A stretch of 8,869 nt of DNA, taken from positions 5,343-14,211 of the forward strand of contig DHJN01000267.1 in the NCBI GenBank assembly GCA_002404345.1, read 5' to 3'. A model generated the notes under the pieces. It did no database searches and was not told the DNA's origin. It saw only the letters and a list, made by a program, of their open reading frames with translations. Both the position numbers and the translations under genes were made by a program. Below are positions 1 to 5,944 of this stretch, one piece after another. Numbering within the stretch: position 1 is the first letter of the stretch; every line of letters starts with the position of its first letter. The stretch comes from Actinobacteria bacterium UBA4719. GTDB lineage: Bacteria > Actinomycetota > Actinomycetes > Actinomycetales > Dermatophilaceae.

Positions 1-869
1 TTCATCGTGTAGAAGTGCAGGCCCGGCGCGCCCTCGGCCAACAGTCGCTGGGACAGCTCCGTGGCTATCTGCACACCCACCGCACGGATCGCGTGGGGGT
101 CATCGGCCACTGCCTCGAGTCGCGAGACCACGGCGGCAGGCAGCGGCGTACCGGACAGCTCGGCCATCCGGCGCACCTGCGCGAAGCTCGTCACCGGCAT
201 CAGCCCCGGGATGATCGGCAGGTCGCGTCCGCGGGCGACCACCCGGTCGCGCAGCCGCACATAGCTGTCGGCGTCGAAGACGAACTGGGTGACCGCGAAC
301 TCGGCCCCGGCATCGGCCTTGCGCACGAGCACGTCGGCGTCCTGGTCCAGGCTCGAGGACTCGGGGTGCTGGTCGGGGAACGCTGCCACGCCTACGGTGA
401 AGTTGCCCAGTGAACGAACCAGGGCCACGAGGTCGTCCGCGTGGTTGAGCCCTTCGGGGTGGGCGGTCCAACGGGTCCCGAGGCCGCCGGGCGGGTCTCC
501 GCGCAGGGCCAGCACGTTGCGCACGCCTGCACCGGCATACTCCCCCACGACCTGACGCAGCTCGGCCACGGACGACCCGACACAGGTGAGGTGAGCCATC
601 GGCGTCAGCGTCGTCTCGCGCGCGATCCTTCCCGTCACCCGCACGGTCCGGTCACGGGTGGAACCGCCAGCCCCATACGTTACCGAGACGAACGTCGGAC
701 GGATCGGCTCCAGGCGTCGAATCGCCTCCCACAGCGTCTGCTCGCCCTTGTCATCCTTGGGCGGGAAGAACTCGAAGCTGTACGACGTGCCCTCCTCCGC
801 GAGCACCCGCGGAATCGAGTGGGTCAGGGACTCGGCCTGACGGAGGGTCGATGAGGTTCCGGGCGCCAT
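1..869 (-). CDS. metF: 5,10-methylenetetrahydrofolate reductase (MetF), 3' end cut by window edge
   Basis: My translation of the minus strand from the ATG at 869 stays open to base 1 and gives 289 residues. Family motifs are visible in order: SFEFFPPK (31-38, with Glu33 at the usual catalytic glutamate position), SVTYGAGGSTRD (62-73), HLTCVG (93-98), LALRGDPP (120-127), GAEFAVTQFVFD, PGLMPVTS and GLHFYTM at the very edge. E. coli MetF is 296 residues, so only about 10-20 C-terminal residues are missing. The enzyme is a cytosolic flavoprotein that reduces 5,10-methylene-THF to 5-methyl-THF for methionine synthesis. It is divergent from crtE, with 63 bp between start codons. I see no ribosome binding site before the ATG; a -10-like element ends 9 bp upstream, so a near-leaderless transcript is likely. 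M. tuberculosis Rv2172c, which has a reductase-like fold, holds the same position beside a prenyl synthase. Identity is secure from the motifs. Confidence 0.95.
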   Translation of the reverse strand, partial: MAPGTSSTLRQAESLTHSIPRVLAEEGTSYSFEFFPPKDDKGEQTLWEAIRRLEPIRPTFVSVTYGAGGSTRDRTVRVTGRIARETTLTPMAHLTCVGSSVAELRQVVGEYAGAGVRNVLALRGDPPGGLGTRWTAHPEGLNHADDLVALVRSLGNFTVGVAAFPDQHPESSSLDQDADVLVRKADAGAEFAVTQFVFDADSYVRLRDRVVARGRDLPIIPGLMPVTSFAQVRRMAELSGTPLPAAVVSRLEAVADDPHAIRAVGVQIATELSQRLLAEGAPGLHFYTM

Positions 870-878
870 ACCGGCCAG

Positions 879-908
879 AGTATGCGACCGCTAGGCACGT
901 AGGCTCAA
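879..908 (-). promoter_or_regulatory. putative metF promoter
   Basis: On the minus strand a TTGAGC hexamer (903-908, close to TTGACA) is followed after 18 bp by CATACT (879-884, close to TATAAT). Nine bases separate the -10 box from the metF ATG, so the transcript would start about three bases before the start codon. The match is by eye only. The region is shared with the divergent crtE promoter. A plus-strand TAGGCT at 900-905, overlapping the -35 box, is a possible -10 for crtE, but I see no convincing -35 for it. Confidence 0.4.
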
Positions 909-932
909 GCGACTCAGCATTTGGGAGGCCCG

Positions 933-2093
933 TTGTCGAATCCGATGGACGCCAGTGATCTGCACACTGGTGATCTGCACACTGGTGATCTGCGCAGCAT
1001 TGACCAGCACGCCGGTGATCTGCACACCAAAGATCTGCGCGCACGCGTGCAGGCCGCTGTCGACGCCGAAATCTCCCACCAGTCCCGGGTCCTGTCCGAG
1101 ATCGGGGACGACCTCACCCCGTTGGTGGCGGCTGTCGGTGCCCTGCTGCAGGGTGGCAAGCGACTCCGCGCGGCCTTCCTCTACTGGGGCTATCGCGCCG
1201 GCGGCGGGCCGGACAACGAGGCGGTCATCCGCGCCGCGACCGCGATGGAGTTCTTCCAGGCCGCGGCCCTGCTGCACGACGACGTCATGGACGACAGCGA
1301 CACCCGACGCGGGATGCCCGCAGCGCACCGACGCCTGGCCGATGAGCATGCGGCCGCGGGCTGGACCGGCAGCGGCGACCGCTTCGGCATGGCCGGTGCC
1401 ATCCTGGCCGGCAACCTGTGCCTGACCTGGACCGACGAGCTGTTTGCGACCTCGGGGCTGCCGGTGGCCGAGCTGGCCCGCGCCCGGCCGGTCTTCGACC
1501 GGATGCGCACGCAGCTGATGGGCGGGCAGTTCCTCGACGTGCTCGAGTCCGTCCGCGGCTGGGACGAGCTGACCATCGACCAGCGGATCGCGCGCGCCCG
1601 CAAGGTGATTCGATACAAGAGCGCCAAGTACACCATCGAGCACCCCTTGCTCATCGGGGCCGCCGCGGCCGATGTCAGTGACACTGACCGTGACGCGCTC
1701 TCGGCCTACGGACTCGACCTCGGCGAGGCCTTCCAGCTGCGAGATGACCTGCTGGGTGTCTTCGGAGACCCGGCCCAGACCGGCAAACCCGCCGGCGACG
1801 ACCTGCGCGAGGGCAAACGCACGGTCCTGGTCGCGCTGACGCTGGAGCACGCCGGCCCGTCCGTCGTCGCACTGTTCGACAAGCTGCTCGGTGTGCAGGA
1901 TCTGGACGAGGTGGGCGTGGACGAGCTTCGTGCCAGCATCAACGCCAGCGGTGCCCCCGATCGCGTCGAACAGATGATCCTGGACCTCTGCGCGTCGGCT
2001 CGCGCGGCCCTGCGCTCGACCACCGGTCTGACCGACGAGGGCCGGGCAGCGCTGGATGCCCTGATCGACGTCTCGACCACCCGCTCCGCGTGA
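933..2093 (+). CDS. crtE: geranylgeranyl diphosphate synthase (polyprenyl synthetase, CrtE/IdsA type)
   Basis: The enzyme condenses isopentenyl diphosphate onto an allylic primer to give geranylgeranyl diphosphate, the carotenoid precursor. I chose the TTG at 933 because GGGAGG (923-928) lies 4 bp before it; in-frame alternatives are TTG 921 and ATG 945. The product is 386 residues. It has GGKRLR (74-79), the first Asp-rich motif DDVMD (116-120), GQFLD (198-202), KYTIEHP, and the second Asp-rich motif in FQLRDDLLGVFGD (from 267, with D271 and D272). All are hallmarks of trans-prenyltransferases. An Ala sits at the fifth position before the first DDxxD, so there is no bulky residue there to force a short product; C20 is inferred from the crt context. 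The N-terminus (about residues 9-38) is an unusual run of six pentapeptides, described separately. The gene overlaps or nearly abuts crtI and is probably the first gene of the crt operon. M. tuberculosis IdsA2 (Rv2173) is the positional counterpart. Confidence 0.93.
   Translation: MSNPMDASDLHTGDLHTGDLRSIDQHAGDLHTKDLRARVQAAVDAEISHQSRVLSEIGDDLTPLVAAVGALLQGGKRLRAAFLYWGYRAGGGPDNEAVIRAATAMEFFQAAALLHDDVMDDSDTRRGMPAAHRRLADEHAAAGWTGSGDRFGMAGAILAGNLCLTWTDELFATSGLPVAELARARPVFDRMRTQLMGGQFLDVLESVRGWDELTIDQRIARARKVIRYKSAKYTIEHPLLIGAAAADVSDTDRDALSAYGLDLGEAFQLRDDLLGVFGDPAQTGKPAGDDLREGKRTVLVALTLEHAGPSVVALFDKLLGVQDLDEVGVDELRASINASGAPDRVEQMILDLCASARAALRSTTGLTDEGRAALDALIDVSTTRSA
957..1046 (+). repeat. 15-bp tandem repeat encoding six pentapeptides at the CrtE N-terminus
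   Basis: Six in-frame 15-bp units (957-971, 972-986, 987-1001, 1002-1016, 1017-1031, 1032-1046) encode DLHTG, DLHTG, DLRSI, DQHAG, DLHTK and DLRAR. The first two units are identical at DNA level and the others have drifted, so this looks like a coding minisatellite. The pattern resembles the (A/x)(D/N)Lxx pentapeptide-repeat consensus, but six units would make only about one and a half coils of a beta-helix. Confidence 0.85.
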
Positions 2094-2125
2094 GCGGTCC
2101 GCTGCGCGCGAGGGGTCAAGCGACC

Positions 2126-3703
2126 ATGCGGTCCCGTCGTACCGCGACCCCCGACCATGTGGTGGTGATCGGCGCCGGCTTCGCGGGCCTGTCCGCAGCC
2201 ATGCATCTGACTGGCGCCGGCCGCCGGGTCACCGTCCTGGAGGCCGAGGCCGCTCCCGGCGGCAGGGCTGCGCGGGTGTCTCTGCCCGCTCCGGGTGGAG
2301 GCACGTATCACCTCGACACCGGCCCGACAGTACTGACGATGCCGGACCTGCTCGCCGACTGCTTCGCGGCCCTGGGCGAGTCATTGTCCGACTGGGTCAC
2401 CCTGCGCCGGCTCGATCCTGCCTATCGGGCCCAGTTCGCTGACGGCACAGGCCTGTCGGTGACCAGTGACGTCGACGAGATGACTGAGCGCATCCGTACG
2501 TTCTGTGGGTCCGCCGGCTCCAACGGTTCCGCCGACGCCGACGCCGACGGTTACCGACGCTACGTCGACTTCGTGACCCGCCTGTATCGCCTGCAGATGC
2601 GCGACTTCATCGACCGCAACTTCGACTCCCCGCTCGACCTGGTCGGCGCATCACTGGCCAAGCTCGTTGCCCTGCGGGGCTTCTCACGGCTCGCTCCGAC
2701 GGTCTCCCGCTACTTCCGCGACGAACGGCTGCAGCGGATCTTCAGCTTCCAGGCCATGTATGCCGGTGTCTCGCCCGCCCGGGCATTGGCCATCTACGCG
2801 GTCATCTCGTACATGGACCTGGTAGAGGGCGTGTCCTATCCCGTCGGCGGGATGAACGCCCTGCCCACCGCGATGGAAGCGGCTGCACGTAAGGCAGGCG
2901 TCGAGTTCGTCTACGACACCCGGGTCAGCTCGACGACCTGGAGGGGCGATCGGGTCATCGAGGTGCAGAGCCTTGATGGGCGCACCTGGTCCCCTGTCGC
3001 CATAGTCATGACGCCTGATCGGCCCGCCGCCCTCGCGGTTCTCGACCGGACGCCGAAGCACTCAAAAAGGGGCGGCCGCTCGCTGACCGGACGCCCTGAC
3101 CGGACCCGTTACTCGCCGTCGTGCGTCGTCCTGGCCGCGGGGGTGAAGGCGCAGTTGTTCCCCGATGCGGCTCACCACACGATGCACTTCGGCCACGCCT
3201 GGTCGCAGGTCTTCGACGACCTTGAGGCCGGCCGGTTGATGCGCGACCCGTCCTTCCTGGTCTCGTTGCCATCGGTCACCGACCCCCGGTTAGCGCCCGC
3301 TGGCAGGAACACGGCATACCTGCTCTTTCCGGCTCCGAACCTCGACCACGGGCAACCGCTGGACTGGGCCAGGCTGCGCGGTCCCTACCGCGAGCACATG
3401 CTCAACACGGCCGAGAGGGCTGGCTATCGTGGCCTCGGCGACGCCATCGAGGCCGAGGAGCTGATCACGCCACAGGACTGGGCCGACCGAGGTCTCGGCG
3501 CCGGCACGCCGTTCGCCGCCGCGCACACGTTCGGGCAGACCGGGCCCTTCCGCTCCCCCAACACCCTCGGCGACAACGTCGTGTTCGCCGGCTCGAGCAC
3601 CACGCCCGGTGTCGGGGTGCCCATGGTGCTGATCAGCGGACGCCTTGCCGCCGAACGCCTCACCGGCCGCAATCCGGCCTACCGCTCGCTGGCCTGGCGT
3701 TGA
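2126..3703 (+). CDS. crtI: phytoene desaturase (CrtI family, FAD-dependent)
   Basis: This flavoprotein would convert phytoene to lycopene by successive dehydrogenations at the membrane. The product is 525 residues from the ATG at 2126, within the normal CrtI range. The N-terminus has the dinucleotide-binding fold VVVIGAGFAG (GAGFAG at 16-21) ending in an acidic residue (E39), then the APGGRA motif and DTGPTVLTMPDLL. The C-terminus has the typical FAD-contacting stretch VVFAGSSTTPGVGVP (GSSTTPG at 489-495). I prefer ATG 2126 because GAGGGG (2110-2115) lies 10 bp upstream. The longer frame from GTG 2090 would overlap the crtE stop as GTGA and allow translational coupling, adding 12 residues. 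The gene lies between crtE and crtB on the same strand with almost no spacing, so the three are probably one operon. The number of desaturation steps cannot be read from the sequence; lycopene is inferred because lycopene cyclase genes follow. Confidence 0.94.
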   Translation: MRSRRTATPDHVVVIGAGFAGLSAAMHLTGAGRRVTVLEAEAAPGGRAARVSLPAPGGGTYHLDTGPTVLTMPDLLADCFAALGESLSDWVTLRRLDPAYRAQFADGTGLSVTSDVDEMTERIRTFCGSAGSNGSADADADGYRRYVDFVTRLYRLQMRDFIDRNFDSPLDLVGASLAKLVALRGFSRLAPTVSRYFRDERLQRIFSFQAMYAGVSPARALAIYAVISYMDLVEGVSYPVGGMNALPTAMEAAARKAGVEFVYDTRVSSTTWRGDRVIEVQSLDGRTWSPVAIVMTPDRPAALAVLDRTPKHSKRGGRSLTGRPDRTRYSPSCVVLAAGVKAQLFPDAAHHTMHFGHAWSQVFDDLEAGRLMRDPSFLVSLPSVTDPRLAPAGRNTAYLLFPAPNLDHGQPLDWARLRGPYREHMLNTAERAGYRGLGDAIEAEELITPQDWADRGLGAGTPFAAAHTFGQTGPFRSPNTLGDNVVFAGSSTTPGVGVPMVLISGRLAAERLTGRNPAYRSLAWR

Positions 3704-3750
3704 GCGGCGTCATGGCATTCGGCCCCAGGGCACTGAAGGGAACCACGACC

Positions 3751-4710
3751 TTGAGCGGCATGACGCCGGAGCTGGCCGCGGCCTACGAGCACTGCCGGCT
3801 CATCCACATGGCCCACGGTCGCACCTACTATCTGGCCACCCGGCTGCTGCCTCGCGATCGACGTCCCGACGTATGGGCCCTCTACGCCTTCGCCCGGGTG
3901 GCTGACGAGCTCGTGGACGCACCCGCCAGCCCTGACCCGGCGAGCTTGCTCGCCTGGCGTGACCAGGCGATGGCAGCAGTACGATCCGGGTCCCGACCGG
4001 ACCCGTCGAAGCAACCGGTGCTGGCCGCGACGTGGCACACGATGCGCGCCCTGCGGCTCGAACCCGATCTGCTGGCCGAGTTCCTCGACTCGATGGTGAT
4101 GGACCTGACGGTCTCCCGATACGCGACCTGGCAGGACCTTCGTGGCTACATGCGCGGCAGCGCGGCAGTCATCGGAGAGCTGATGGCACCACTGCTGGGC
4201 GCGAGGGGGCCGGACGCACTCGGCTGTGCCGCGGCGCTCGGGGAGGCCTTCCAGCTGACCAACTTCATCCGTGATGTCAGTGAGGATCACAGTCGTGGCC
4301 GGATCTACCTTCCGCAAGCCGACCTGGCGCGCTTCGGGGTCAGTGAGGACCTGCTCGCCGGAGCCGTTCGCACGGGATCGCCATCACCACGGGTGCGGTC
4401 ACTGGTTGCCTTCGAGGTGCGCCGTGCCGTCAACCTTTATGCCGCAGCCAAACCGGGACTGAGGATGGTCGATGCCCGCAGCCAGCCGTGTCTGGAGATG
4501 GCATTCACGCTCTATCGGCGGATCCTGCATCGCGTGATTGCCAATGACTTCAACGTGTTCGAGCGCCGGCTTGTCGTGCCGCCCTGGCAACAGCTGGCCA
4601 CGGCCGGACATGTGGCAGCCCGCGCGGCCGGCGCCAGCCTCACCGGAATCATGGACCGGCGCGAGGCGCTCGCGTCCTCGCGCCGGTCCACACCCACGCC
4701 GCACAGCTGA
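3751..4710 (+). CDS. crtB: phytoene synthase (squalene/phytoene synthase family)
   Basis: CrtB joins two geranylgeranyl diphosphates head to head into 15-cis-phytoene, the first committed carotenoid step. The product is 319 residues from the TTG at 3751, chosen because AAGGGA (3736-3741) lies 9 bp upstream. In-frame alternatives are TTG 3700 (overlapping the crtI stop), ATG 3712 and ATG 3760. Both metal-binding Asp motifs are present: DELVD (52-56) in an ALYAFARVADELVD context, and DVSED (175-179) in LTNFIRDVSEDHSRGRIYLP, which is the family signature. YYLATRLLP near the N-terminus is also typical. It is the last gene of the crtE-crtI-crtB run. Its final 62 bp are antisense to the 3' end of crtYd, and no terminator hairpin is visible at this convergent junction. 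Confidence 0.95.
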   Translation: MSGMTPELAAAYEHCRLIHMAHGRTYYLATRLLPRDRRPDVWALYAFARVADELVDAPASPDPASLLAWRDQAMAAVRSGSRPDPSKQPVLAATWHTMRALRLEPDLLAEFLDSMVMDLTVSRYATWQDLRGYMRGSAAVIGELMAPLLGARGPDALGCAAALGEAFQLTNFIRDVSEDHSRGRIYLPQADLARFGVSEDLLAGAVRTGSPSPRVRSLVAFEVRRAVNLYAAAKPGLRMVDARSQPCLEMAFTLYRRILHRVIANDFNVFERRLVVPPWQQLATAGHVAARAAGASLTGIMDRREALASSRRSTPTPHS

Positions 4711-4993
4711 TGAGCACCAGCGCGAACCCGAATGCCAGGTCCTCGACCGGCGCATAGGCGATGCGGCCGTCGCCGAGGAACACGATCCGTTCGGAGCCCA
4801 GGATGGCGTCGGGGCTGTATCGGACGATTCCGCGGCCGGTCAGCCAGCCGTTGGTGAGCAGCTGGAAGACAATGACGATGCCGTATGCCGTCCACCAGGT
4901 TCGCGAGCGCACCAGGGCGGTCCGCAGGATCAGCAGGTCCGCCAGGATCGCGATCAGCACGGCGATGGTGGCCGCGAGGGTGTAGGAAGTCAT
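4649..4993 (-). CDS. crtYd: lycopene cyclase subunit CrtYd (C-terminal half of the heterodimeric cyclase)
   Basis: This is a 114-residue membrane protein with three apparent helices: about residues 5-23, 33-51 and 84-105. It carries the lycopene cyclase domain signature FQLLTNGWLTGRGIVRYSP (43-61) and PVEDLAFGF (82-90), the counterpart of the PxEE-type motif of the family. In actinobacteria such as Brevibacterium and Corynebacterium, two such small proteins together form the active cyclase. The gene starts 13 bp after the crtYc stop, so the pair is surely co-transcribed. I see no clear Shine-Dalgarno site, so coupling to crtYc translation is possible. Its last 62 bp overlap the end of crtB on the other strand. 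Whether the pair makes beta or epsilon rings cannot be decided from the motif; beta is more likely because no elongase gene (crtEb) is present here. Confidence 0.88.
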   Translation of the reverse strand: MTSYTLAATIAVLIAILADLLILRTALVRSRTWWTAYGIVIVFQLLTNGWLTGRGIVRYSPDAILGSERIVFLGDGRIAYAPVEDLAFGFALVLISCAAWVWTGARTRAPRAGP

Positions 4994-5006
4994 GCGTTGT
5001 GTGAGG

Positions 5007-5339
5007 TCATCGTATGCGGCGCCGGGAACCGGCGACCGACACTGCCTCGAACGTGAGGATGCCCGCGAGGGGGATCACGACGAAGAACGCGTACTCCTCC
5101 AGCGGCAGTCCCCACAACCGCACCGCGAGAGTCTGGGCAGGGTCGAAATGCCAGTGTCCGGCAGCGGTGGCCACGAGGTCCCAGGTGATGAACAACACGG
5201 CGACAGGGACGATCGCGGTGAGCAGACGTAACGGCTGGCGAAGCACGCTCAGTCGGTAGAACCGGTGCAGCGGCAGGGTCCCGATAAGAACGAAGGCCAG
5301 CATCGCGGCATACGAGGCGTGCCTCCAGCCTGCATTCAT
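5007..5339 (-). CDS. crtYc: lycopene cyclase subunit CrtYc (N-terminal half of the heterodimeric cyclase)
   Basis: This is a 110-residue protein with three hydrophobic segments: about residues 8-25, 37-60 and 82-100. The family pattern is clear: WDLVAT (53-58), GHWHFDPAQTL (61-71) and GLPLEEYAFF (77-86), with the PLEE motif at 79-82. It acts with CrtYd to cyclise the ends of lycopene in the membrane. I chose ATG 5339. A second in-frame start is not obvious, and I see no strong ribosome binding site. The gene lies 52 bp downstream of the Rv2175c-like gene on the same strand, so it may be read from that promoter or from one in the short gap, which holds a 12-bp direct repeat. It is encoded opposite to crtE-crtI-crtB, although all five would act in one pathway. 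Confidence 0.88.
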   Translation of the reverse strand: MNAGWRHASYAAMLAFVLIGTLPLHRFYRLSVLRQPLRLLTAIVPVAVLFITWDLVATAAGHWHFDPAQTLAVRLWGLPLEEYAFFVVIPLAGILTFEAVSVAGSRRRIR

Positions 5340-5350
5340 GACTTAGCACA

Positions 5351-5378
5351 GCCCACGTTCAGCTCGGCCCACGTTCAG
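5351..5378. repeat. 12-bp direct repeat upstream of crtYc, possible operator
   Basis: GCCCACGTTCAG occurs at 5351-5362 and again at 5367-5378, a 16-bp spacing, inside the 52-bp gap between the Rv2175c-like gene and crtYc. On the transcribed minus strand this is CTGAACGTGGGC twice, ending 12 bp before the crtYc start. Spacing near one and a half helical turns and its position fit either a regulator site or a simple duplication. I cannot tell which. Confidence 0.6.
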
Positions 5379-5391
5379 TTGACCGGCACGA

Positions 5392-5805
5392 TCAGTAGGC
5401 CGCTTCCATGGCACGGCGCCGCACCTCGGTCTTGAAGCCGGCCAGAAGGGCGTCGATGGGAGCACCCTGCACCGGGAGGGTGTCATCGGGGGTGAACAGC
5501 CATCTCAGGATCTGTGCGTCGGTCATCCGGCCGTCGCCCAGCACGGTGAACGTGCCGGGAAGCTCGGGCAACGGCCCGGCATCGGTGAAGAACCTGGACG
5601 GAACGGACATCACGTTGCGAGGGCCGATTCTGGCGCCGAGAACCTGCCGGTCCTCGATCATCTGACGGACGTCGCTGAGTCGAAGCCCCATGCGTTCACC
5701 AATATCGGGGACGGTGAGCCACTCACCCACGAGCTGTTCGAGATCGTCATCAGGATCGTCATCTGGATCGTCGTTGGATACGTCCGCCTTGCTGTCGTTG
5801 GCCAC
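5392..5805 (-). CDS. Rv2175c-like winged-helix DNA-binding protein
   Basis: This is a 137-residue protein starting at GTG 5805. It opens with a strongly acidic tail holding a DDDP-type repeat (DDPDDDPDDD at 12-21), coded by near-identical short DNA units. A helix-turn-helix follows (LTVPDIGERMGLRLSDVRQMIEDRQVLG, about 30-57), then RNVMSVPSRFF and a basic C-terminus. The family is known from M. tuberculosis Rv2175c, a DNA-binding protein phosphorylated by the kinase PknL encoded next door. Here, too, the gene is divergent from a pknL-like kinase gene, with 139 bp between starts. The first 30 residues contain Ser5 and Ser10 but no Thr, so the Thr acceptor described near the N-terminus of Rv2175c is not obviously kept. 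The target sites of the protein are unknown. No Shine-Dalgarno site is seen; a -10-like element 6 bp upstream suggests a leaderless transcript. Confidence 0.82.
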   Translation of the reverse strand: MANDSKADVSNDDPDDDPDDDLEQLVGEWLTVPDIGERMGLRLSDVRQMIEDRQVLGARIGPRNVMSVPSRFFTDAGPLPELPGTFTVLGDGRMTDAQILRWLFTPDDTLPVQGAPIDALLAGFKTEVRRRAMEAAY

Positions 5806-5811
5806 GGGTCA

Positions 5812-5840
5812 AGACTGCACACTGTCTGGGCGTGGGGCAA
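5812..5840 (-). promoter_or_regulatory. putative leaderless promoter of the Rv2175c-like gene
   Basis: On the minus strand TTGCCC (5835-5840) and CAGTCT (5812-5817) are separated by 17 bp, and the GTG start codon follows 6 bp after the -10 box. The spacing is ideal but the hexamers are weak, so this is a tentative call made by eye. Confidence 0.3.
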
Positions 5841-5932
5841 ATTACATCGATGGCCGAGGTTCAGCAGGGGCGCCCACGGGGCTGCCGGCTGCTCGTCGCC
5901 TCTGCCTGCGCAGATAGTCCGTCAAAGTTCCG

Positions 5933-5938
5933 TAGACT
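5933..5938 (+). promoter_or_regulatory. -10 element for the pknL-like kinase gene
   Basis: TAGACT (TAnnnT) ends 6 bp before the kinase GTG start at 5945, which would put the transcription start at or beside the start codon. No Shine-Dalgarno site is visible upstream, which also fits a leaderless mRNA. I see no good -35 box at the expected distance. Confidence 0.4.
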
Positions 5939-5944
5939 CTGCGC

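Noticed and set aside
15..854. Plus-strand open frames across the first 850 bases
   Set aside because: They are Arg/His/Pro-rich shadows; the minus strand encodes MetF with all family motifs.
891..1850. Long minus-strand open frame (319 codons) opposite crtE
   Set aside because: It is a shadow of a GC-rich gene. It has no recognisable domain, while the opposite strand has all prenyl-synthase motifs.
2090..2125. Extended CrtI start at GTG 2090 overlapping the crtE stop
   Set aside because: Not excluded, but the ATG at 2126 has a clear GAGGGG site and the N-terminus then begins just before the FAD-binding fold as in other CrtI proteins.
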